Below are positions 1 through 4,077 of a DNA stretch of 5,188 bases, piece after piece (position 1 is the stretch's first letter; each line of letters opens with the position of its first letter). Position numbers and translations under genes: made by a program. The notes beneath the pieces are model-generated. The model searched no databases and had not been told where the DNA came from. It saw only the letters and a program-made list of their open reading frames with translations. The stretch covers positions 1-5,188 of the forward strand of contig CABUQI010000095.1 of assembly GCA_902493545.1 (NCBI GenBank), in the 5' to 3' direction. This stretch comes from an uncultured Collinsella sp. (lineage in GTDB: Bacteria > Actinomycetota > Coriobacteriia > Coriobacteriales > Coriobacteriaceae).

Positions 1-322
1 CGTACTCGGGATGGAACAGCTGCAGCGCGACCTTGGCGCCGTGCTTGTGGACGGCGTCAGCCAGGGCCTTAAACGTGGGGATCTGGGCGTCGGTTGCCAG
101 CTTGGGCGTGGGGCTTGCGGTCATGACGGGAGCGACGTCGCCGATGACGATGTAGCTCACGCCGCCACGGGCCAGACGCTCGTAAAAGGCCAGGCTGCGC
201 TCGCCGATGGAACCGTCGCGCTCCTCGTAGCCGGTGGTCAGCGGCGGAAACATAATGCGGTTTTTGAGCTCAAGGGGGCCAACCGTAATGGGCTGGAGCA
301 GCTTGGGTGCAGGTGCGGTCAT
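1..322 (-). CDS. NADH:flavin oxidoreductase / Old Yellow Enzyme family, N-terminal part (partial)
   Basis: The frame is open to the left edge, so only about the first 107 residues are present. They begin MTAPAPKLLQPITVGPLELK and continue with NRIMFPPLTTGY (residues 21-32), RSLAFYERLARGGVSYIVIGD and a later VHKHGAKVALQLFHPEY. This is the start of the FMN-binding TIM barrel of the Old Yellow Enzyme / 2,4-dienoyl-CoA reductase group: first strand with KNR, the P-P-L-T-T flavin loop, the YER-ARGG helix, and the QL-H strand. The family uses FMN and NAD(P)H to reduce activated C=C bonds; many anaerobe members carry an extra Fe-S/FAD domain, which cannot be judged here. The substrate is unknown. Two in-frame ATGs occur, at 328 and 322. 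I chose 322 because an AGAGG ribosome site lies 7 nt upstream of it, whereas it would touch the 328 ATG. Family call is firm; specific function is open. Confidence 0.88.
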   Translation of the reverse strand, partial: MTAPAPKLLQPITVGPLELKNRIMFPPLTTGYEERDGSIGERSLAFYERLARGGVSYIVIGDVAPVMTASPTPKLATDAQIPTFKALADAVHKHGAKVALQLFHPEY

Positions 323-376
323 GGACATTCCTCTCTTGTAGGCGCGGCGGCGATGATGCCGCGTAGTTGTCTAGAG

Positions 377-404
377 GATATGGCATGGGGGCACAGCGGC
401 ACAA
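377..404 (-). promoter_or_regulatory. Possible promoter of the oxidoreductase gene
   Basis: On the minus strand a TTGTGC box (399-404) is followed after 16 bp by CATATC (377-382), about 55 bp before the oxidoreductase start. The -35 half is a fair match to sigma-70 type boxes, but the -10 matches only three of six positions. It is the best candidate in the leader, not a clear promoter. Confidence 0.28.
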
Positions 405-423
405 CGGAAATCGGCGAATATCA

Positions 424-458
424 GGTGGCGGCAGGTGGATGGGGGTGGGCGGGGCGGC
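424..458 (+). other. G-rich tract in the intergenic region
   Basis: The plus strand carries closely spaced G runs, including GGGGGTGGGCGGGGCGG around 441-457, preceded by several GG pairs. Four runs with short spacers could in principle form a G-quadruplex, although the last run has only two G. It lies between the oxidoreductase leader and the palindrome array. No gene is seen here. Confidence 0.35.
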
Positions 459-463
459 CCGTC

Positions 464-691
464 GGTTTGTCTCAATCTGTAACAGTTACGCGGTAAAACT
501 GGGTCTTACTGTTACAGATCGAGACAAACCAAACCCGCCTGCTAGAAAATCTCAATCTATAACAACAACTCGGCAAAATCCGTCCCTCGTGTTACAGATT
601 TAGACAAACACGACCCAACCCACCGGTATATCTCGATCAGTAACACCTAGCCGCCCAAATCGGGTCTAGATGTTACAGATCGAGATTTTGT
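464..691. repeat. Array of three 67-bp imperfect palindromes, period 80-81 bp
   Basis: Three related units lie at 464-530, 544-610 and 625-691. Each has a left arm ending TAACA and a right arm starting TGTTACAGAT. The block from TAACA to GTTACAGA is exactly 39 nt in all three, so they align without gaps. The TAACA motifs are at 480, 560 and 641, and the TGTTACAGA motifs at 510, 590 and 671. Unit 1 is the best palindrome: 23-nt arms (464-486 and 508-530) with one mismatch around a 21-nt loop. Unit 3 has 21-nt arms (630-650 and 666-686) with two mismatches. Unit 2 is more degraded. The loops are also related, each with an A-rich core inside short complementary G/C runs. No ORF with coding character crosses it. 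It could be an array of mobile palindromic elements, protein-binding sites or structured RNA. A further small hairpin, GGACCG/CGGTCC, follows at 709-726. Confidence 0.85.
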
Positions 692-734
692 TTGAGAGGC
701 CGAGAATTGGACCGAAAACACGGTCCCGAAATAA

Positions 735-765
735 CAAAAAAGCTCGCCGGCTAGGCCGACGAGCT
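735..765 (-). terminator. Rho-independent terminator of the tRNA-fMet gene
   Basis: Read on the minus strand, AGCTCGTCGGC pairs with GCCGGCGAGCT around a 3-nt loop (stem 755-765 with 741-751, one G-U wobble) and is followed directly by six T. It starts about 10 nt past the CCA end of the tRNA. This is a textbook intrinsic terminator for the single-gene tRNA transcript. Confidence 0.9.
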
Positions 766-774
766 GCAAGTTCT

Positions 775-851
775 TGGTCGCGGGGGCAGGATTTGAACCT
801 ACGACCTCCGGGTTATGAGCCCGGCGAGCTACCAGACTGCTCCACCCCGCA
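775..851 (-). tRNA. Initiator tRNA-fMet (anticodon CAT)
   Basis: The 77-nt sequence folds as a full cloverleaf: acceptor GCGGGG (2-7) with CCCCGC (66-71), D stem GAGC/GCTC, anticodon stem CCGGG/CCCGG with loop CTCATAA, and T stem GTAGG/CCTGC with loop TTCAAAT. Three marks make it the initiator rather than elongator tRNA-Met: three consecutive G-C pairs (29-31 with 39-41) next to the anticodon loop, an A11-U24 pair in the D stem, and no Watson-Crick pair at 1-72. Here position 1 is U and 72 is G, a wobble, where E. coli has C1/A72. The 3' CCA is encoded (775-777 on the plus strand). It delivers formyl-methionine to the P site. It is a lone gene with its own promoter and terminator. Confidence 0.96.
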
Positions 852-882
852 ATGTCTGGGCGCCTCATGTGCGCAAAAAAGA

Positions 883-911
883 ATATTACGCGGGAGTTCG
901 GTAAACGGCAA
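883..911 (-). promoter_or_regulatory. Promoter of the tRNA-fMet gene
   Basis: On the minus strand TTGCCG (906-911) is followed after exactly 17 bp by TAATAT (883-888). Both are good sigma-70 family boxes at ideal spacing. Transcription would start near 876, giving a leader of about 25 nt before the mature 5' end at 851, which RNase P would remove. Confidence 0.75.
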
Positions 912-987
912 GGAAAATCTCGTAGAGCATAATTCCTTCATATTTAAAACCCCTCAGCCCCTATCACTGTAAACGAATCGCGGCCGA

Positions 988-1012
988 GCGCCGTCGACGG
1001 CGCGTATACAAT
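988..1012 (+). promoter_or_regulatory. Putative coaX promoter with a perfect 16-bp palindrome
   Basis: A TATACAAT stretch (1005-1012) offers a -10 box about 37 nt before the coaX start. No convincing -35 box lies at the expected distance. That position is instead taken by the perfect palindrome GCGCCGTCGACGGCGC (988-1003), which abuts the -10. A palindrome here fits a dimeric regulator site, but in such GC-rich DNA a chance self-complementary run is possible. Confidence 0.4.
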
Positions 1013-1048
1013 GGTGCGCGTCCTTTTATGCCAACACTGGGAGTAGAC

Positions 1049-1822
1049 ATGCTGCTCGCTATCGATATGGGAAACACGCAGACGGCCATGGGCCTGTTTG
1101 ACGGAGACGAGCTGGTGCAGTCGTGGCGTATGCCCACCGACCGCTCCTATACCGCCGACGAGATCCACGTGCGCCTGATGGGTTTCTTTAAGATGTACGG
1201 CCTTTCGCTCGATGCGGTCGACGCAATCGCCTTTGCGGGCGTGGTGCCGCAGCTCTCGCGCGAGTGGCACGCCGTGGCCGACCGCATTGCCGCGGACGCC
1301 ATCGTCATCGGGCCGCAGACGGCCGCGGTGACCAAGCTGCGCGCGGCGCGCCCCCAGGCCGTAGGTGCCGATCGCGTCGCCAACGCCGTTGCGGCCGAGA
1401 CTTTCTACGGCGCGCCGGCAATCGTGGTGGACTTTGGCACCGCGACCAATATCGACGTCATCGATGAGGACGGTTATTACATTGGTGGAGCGATTGCGCC
1501 GGGCATCCGCATTTCGATGGACGCGCTCGCCGCCCGAGCCGCCAAGCTCGCCAGCGTTCCGCTCGAGGCGCCCGAGCACGCCATCGGCCGCGATACCGAG
1601 GAGTGCATCAAGGTCGGCGCCGTAACGGGCGCCGCCGCCATGGCTGAGGGCCTGGTCGCGCGCATGAAGCGCGAGCTGGGCCGCGAGGATGCCACCGTTA
1701 TCGCCACGGGCGGTCTCGCCAGCATCGTCGCCGATTCGACCGATGCCTTCGACGTGGTCGACGGACAGCTCACCATCAAGGGTATCTGCGAAATCTACCG
1801 CCGCATGCAGGAGCTGGGATAG
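1049..1822 (+). CDS. coaX: Type III pantothenate kinase
   Basis: CoaX phosphorylates pantothenate with ATP to 4'-phosphopantothenate, the first committed step of CoA synthesis, in the cytoplasm; the family needs a monovalent cation and is not feedback-inhibited by CoA. The 257-residue protein has the usual family length. It shows the phosphate loop D6-M-G-N-T10 at the N-terminus, the pantothenate-site motif GADRVANAVAA (106-116, with the catalytic-type Asp108), DFGTATN (128-134), GGAIAPGI (146-153), a helix with TEECIKVGAVTGAAAMAEGL (183-202) and ATGG (219-222). The ATG at 1049 is preferred over one at 1028. GGGAG lies 5 nt before it, the protein then starts MLLAIDMGNT as in the family, and 1028 has no ribosome site. 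Position 134 is Asn where Thr is more usual. It converges on the folP-folK/ligase unit. Confidence 0.96.
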   Translation: MLLAIDMGNTQTAMGLFDGDELVQSWRMPTDRSYTADEIHVRLMGFFKMYGLSLDAVDAIAFAGVVPQLSREWHAVADRIAADAIVIGPQTAAVTKLRAARPQAVGADRVANAVAAETFYGAPAIVVDFGTATNIDVIDEDGYYIGGAIAPGIRISMDALAARAAKLASVPLEAPEHAIGRDTEECIKVGAVTGAAAMAEGLVARMKRELGREDATVIATGGLASIVADSTDAFDVVDGQLTIKGICEIYRRMQELG

Positions 1823-1875
1823 GACAGGGGCTTAAGTCGAGCACGAGCGCGAGCGGCGAACTAGGCAACGCATCG

Positions 1876-1922
1876 GCCCTATTCCTCAAAATCGAAAGAT
1901 TTTCAGTTTTGAGGAATAGGGC
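1876..1922. repeat. Hairpin repeat, copy A (between coaX and the ATPase gene)
   Basis: A near-perfect palindrome: GCCCTATTCCTCAAAA (1876-1891) pairs with its complement at 1907-1922. An inner GAAA/TTTC stem with a GAT loop is separated from it by a T-G wobble and a C/A mismatch. The 41-bp core (1879-1919) recurs at 3152-3192 (37 of 41 identical) and 3238-3278 (39 of 41), all in the same orientation as judged by the conserved CG...CAG asymmetry. The copy ends 6 nt past the ATPase stop codon. On the plus strand it is followed by CTTTCT, so it may also serve as a weak coaX terminator; on the minus strand no T run follows. Confidence 0.88.
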
Positions 1923-1928
1923 TTTCTG

Positions 1929-3125
1929 CTAGGCCTCGTCGCACAGCCACCTCGCCAGGTCCACGATCTGCACCCCATTGCGGTCCGTGGCCTCGTGATG
2001 CGTGCGGGCGAGAATCATCTTGGGGTACGCGTCGCCAATGCTCAGCAGTGGTGAAATCTCGCGTTCAAATGTCTTATCCGAGCTGATGTCGTCGCTCACC
2101 TGAATGTAGAGCTTCTCGCTTCGCTTGATTGCTATAAAGTCAATTTCCTTTTTATAGAGCACACCGACGTATACCTCGTATCCGCGGCGCAGCAGCTCGA
2201 TGGCCACCATGTTCTCGTATACGCGTCCCCAATCCATATCACGTGTACCGAGCAGTGCGCATTTGAACGCGTGGTCTGCCAGGTAATATTTCTCGCCGCT
2301 CTTAAGGTATTTTTTGCCGCGAATGTCGTACCGACGAACTTTATAGAAGGCAAACGCATCGCACAGGTACCCCATGTACGTGCCGACCGTCTTGTTCGTA
2401 ATCTTTAGCCCATCCGCATTTAATGCATCAGTAATGTTGCGTGCCGACGTAATGTTGGAAACGTTGTCCATCATGTAATCGGCAATGCGCAGCAGCGCCG
2501 ATTCGTTTCTCACGTTATGCCGCTGCACGATATCCCTCACGATGAGCGTTTTAAAGACATTGGAGAGATATTGATAGCGCTGCTCCTGCAGTGGATAAGG
2601 GTAAGAGCCGGACATACCGCCGGTTCTCGCGTACTCATCGAAGTCGCGGTCGACATCGCCCTCGTCGCCATAGAGACGATACTCCTCAAACGAGAATGGG
2701 AAAACCTCGATCTCGAACGTACGCCCCGTAAAGAGCGTCGACAGATCGCTCGACAGCAAAAAGGCGTTCGATCCGGTAATGAAAATGTCGTACTGCTCGG
2801 ATGCATGGAGGCTGTTGATCGCGCGTTCAAAGCCGTCGCACATCTGAACCTCATCGATAAGCAGGAAGTTTTGCTTGTCGGACGCTCGATGCTCTTTTAC
2901 ATAGGCGAGCAGGGCATGATATTCGAGCAGGTCCTCGAACTCGTCGAGGTTGTAATTGATATGGATGACATTCGAATTGGACAGATTTGCCTCCACGTAA
3001 TCGCGGAGGGCCTCGAGCAATTTTGACTTACCGCCACGGCGAATGCCCGTTATGACCTTGATGTCCGGCACGCCAATAAGGCTCGTCAACATGTCCATGT
3101 ATGACGTTCTATTGATGAGTTTCAT
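1929..3125 (-). CDS. AAA-family ATPase with C-terminal DUF4143 domain
   Basis: The 398-residue protein has the AAA_14 plus DUF4143 layout. Walker A is GIRRGGKS (27-34), Walker B is FLLIDEVQ (87-94, D91 and E92), a sensor-1-like TGSN is at 117-120, and GR (134-135) precedes FPFSFEEY. A mid-region around 210-260 resembles a winged helix. The C-terminal part has YENMVAIELLRRGYEVYVG (303-321), KEIDF (326-330) and LYIQV (339-343), the E...D...Q pattern of the nuclease-like DUF4143 fold; the lysine of true PD-(D/E)XK nucleases is not evident. ATPase activity is likely. The biological role of this family is not established, and a defence or mobile-element role is only a guess. The ATG is supported by GGGAGG 5 nt upstream. 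Composition differs from the neighbours: 2101-2160 has 22 G+C of 60, while 1321-1380 in coaX has 48. It is flanked by hairpin repeats, which suggests acquisition. Confidence 0.92.
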   Translation of the reverse strand: MKLINRTSYMDMLTSLIGVPDIKVITGIRRGGKSKLLEALRDYVEANLSNSNVIHINYNLDEFEDLLEYHALLAYVKEHRASDKQNFLLIDEVQMCDGFERAINSLHASEQYDIFITGSNAFLLSSDLSTLFTGRTFEIEVFPFSFEEYRLYGDEGDVDRDFDEYARTGGMSGSYPYPLQEQRYQYLSNVFKTLIVRDIVQRHNVRNESALLRIADYMMDNVSNITSARNITDALNADGLKITNKTVGTYMGYLCDAFAFYKVRRYDIRGKKYLKSGEKYYLADHAFKCALLGTRDMDWGRVYENMVAIELLRRGYEVYVGVLYKKEIDFIAIKRSEKLYIQVSDDISSDKTFEREISPLLSIGDAYPKMILARTHHEATDRNGVQIVDLARWLCDEA

Positions 3126-3151
3126 TGGCGCCTCCCTGCGGTCTTTTATCG

Positions 3152-3192
3152 CTATTCCTCAAAAACGAAAATTTTTCAGTTTCGAGGAATAG
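3152..3192. repeat. Hairpin repeat, copy B (leader of the ATPase gene)
   Basis: CTATTCCTC (3152-3160) pairs with GAGGAATAG (3184-3192), and the stem continues inward through AAA/TTT and GAAA/TTTC with mismatches. It matches copy A at 37 of 41 positions. It ends 26 nt before the ATPase start codon, just upstream of its ribosome site, so if transcription starts further upstream it would form a hairpin in the mRNA leader. Confidence 0.87.
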
Positions 3193-3203
3193 GCTCTGCA
3201 ACG

Positions 3204-3209
3204 AATATA
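3204..3209 (-). promoter_or_regulatory. Possible -10 box of the ATPase gene
   Basis: TATATT on the minus strand is the most promoter-like hexamer upstream of the ATPase gene, about 80 nt before its start. No good -35 lies 16-18 bp further up. If used, transcription would begin near 3197 and place hairpin copy B at the very 5' end of the message. Confidence 0.3.
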
Positions 3210-3213
3210 CCTC

Positions 3214-3233
3214 GCAAAAGCCCGAGCTGGCTT
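3214..3233 (-). terminator. Short terminator-like hairpin between repeat copies C and B
   Basis: On the minus strand AAGCC pairs with GGCTT around a 6-nt loop and runs into a total of four T. The stem is only 5 bp, so this is a weak candidate. It would help insulate the ATPase gene from read-through out of the ligase/folate unit. Confidence 0.3.
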
Positions 3234-3237
3234 AATT

Positions 3238-3278
3238 CTATTCCTCAAAATCGAAAAAATTTCAGTTTTGAGGAATAG
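3238..3278. repeat. Hairpin repeat, copy C (between the ligase terminator and the ATPase gene)
   Basis: CTATTCCTCAAAA (3238-3250) pairs perfectly with TTTTGAGGAATAG (3266-3278). Inside lie the same T-G wobble, C/A mismatch and GAAA/TTTC stem as in copy A, here with an AAA loop. It differs from copy A at two loop positions only and has the same orientation. It lies 45 bp from copy B and 29 bp from the terminator-like stem of the ligase gene. Confidence 0.88.
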
Positions 3279-3303
3279 GTCCGAGGTGCTACCCCGCAGT
3301 CAC

Positions 3304-3338
3304 GCAAAGCCCTCCCCAGCACAGGCCGAAGAGGGCTT
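3304..3338 (-). terminator. Probable terminator of the folP-folK/ligase unit
   Basis: On the minus strand AAGCCCTC (3331-3338) pairs with GAGGGCTT (3307-3314) around a 16-nt loop, followed by a short T run (TTTGCG). It lies about 37 nt past the ligase stop codon, a sensible place for the end of this transcript. The long loop and short T run make it a moderate candidate. Confidence 0.5.
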
Positions 3339-3375
3339 CGTTGTCATCGTTGTCTTTGAGCGCGGGCGCCTCGCG

Positions 3376-4077
3376 TTACAGTCCGCGAATCCGTACGGCC
3401 TCAGGCGGAAACTCCTGCTCGCCGGCATCGGTCTTGATGGTCGCGCGGCCCCAGATGTCCAGGCCCGCAAACACACCGACCGCAAGCGGCAAGCCGTTGG
3501 GCGACACCGCCGCAACTTGGCGACCGAGCAGCGGCACCATGTCGAAGTACTCGCCCAGCACGGGGGCCAGCGGCCCTGCGGCGCCTTGCGGCGTGTTGGC
3601 AACAACCGCCCAGGCATCCACGCGGGTCAACACGGCGGCGGCCAGCGCCTCGACCAGCGCTTCGTCAGCCATATCCACGCCAAGCTCGCTCAGTGCCGAA
3701 CGCTCAATATCCACCGTCACGGCACCGAACATGCCCGCGGCACCGGTACCGCCGTTGGCGGCGACGCGCGCGAGCGACGTCTCAAACGCGGGCGCGCCGC
3801 ACACGATGTCACTCGGCCACTGGATGCCCACTTTGCCGGCAAGCCCCAGACCCGGCGTTGCGGCCGTGCCCGCGAGCGCGTCCATCATACCCATTGCGGC
3901 CACAAACGGCAGGCCGTGGAAGGCGTGCATGTTCACATCGGGGCGCACGACCAGCGAAAACGTCAGCGATGCATCGCCCGCGCTCCACGCGCACCAGCCC
4001 GCGGACATGCCCTCGCGGCCCGCGTCACGCGCCGCGTCGAGCTCGGTACCGGCGGCTACAGCATTCATCTCGATCAT
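3376..4077 (-). CDS. Biotin-protein-ligase-like protein, active-site motifs degenerate
   Basis: The 233-residue protein follows the biotin/lipoate ligase fold: LTFSLVVRPDV (38-48), LPFVAAMGMMDAL (56-68), VGIQWPSDI (83-91), and a C-terminal small domain with LLGRQV (183-188), GVFAGLDIWGRATIKT (201-216) and VRIRGL. True BirA enzymes make biotinyl-AMP and attach biotin to carboxylase carrier domains. Several hallmarks are missing. There is no GRGRxGRxW adenylate loop before the SL-RP strand, KWPND reads QWPSD, and the lysine-containing K-xAG-I segment after it is replaced by FETSLARV. No N-terminal DNA-binding domain is present. It may be a divergent or inactive paralogue. The start ATG directly follows the folP-folK stop and no strong ribosome site is seen, so translation probably depends on coupling; M4 is an alternative start. 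Fold call good, enzymatic activity doubtful. Confidence 0.75.
   Translation of the reverse strand: MIEMNAVAAGTELDAARDAGREGMSAGWCAWSAGDASLTFSLVVRPDVNMHAFHGLPFVAAMGMMDALAGTAATPGLGLAGKVGIQWPSDIVCGAPAFETSLARVAANGGTGAAGMFGAVTVDIERSALSELGVDMADEALVEALAAAVLTRVDAWAVVANTPQGAAGPLAPVLGEYFDMVPLLGRQVAAVSPNGLPLAVGVFAGLDIWGRATIKTDAGEQEFPPEAVRIRGL

Noticed and set aside
11..603. Plus-strand open frames at 11-496 and 367-603
   Set aside because: The first is antisense to the oxidoreductase gene and the second crosses the palindrome array. Neither has a recognisable domain or ribosome site.
464..691. CRISPR array
   Set aside because: The conserved parts are palindromic arms around diverged but homologous loops, with only short gaps between units. 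There are no identical direct repeats with unrelated spacers and no cas genes.
647..972. Open frames on both strands across the tRNA, with peptides such as GQDLNLRPPGYEPGELPDCS and VGSNPAPATKN
   Set aside because: These are the well-known translations of tRNA genes in wrong frames. The DNA is explained by tRNA-fMet, its promoter and its terminator.
1028..1048. Upstream ATG start for coaX
   Set aside because: It lacks a ribosome site and adds seven residues not seen in the family; GGGAG correctly precedes the ATG at 1049.
944..1579. Minus-strand frame overlapping the coaX start
   Set aside because: Antisense shadow; coaX shows all family motifs on the plus strand.
1838..1855. Three CGAGC-type hexamers in tandem after coaX
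   Set aside because: Too short and too GC-biased to separate from chance.
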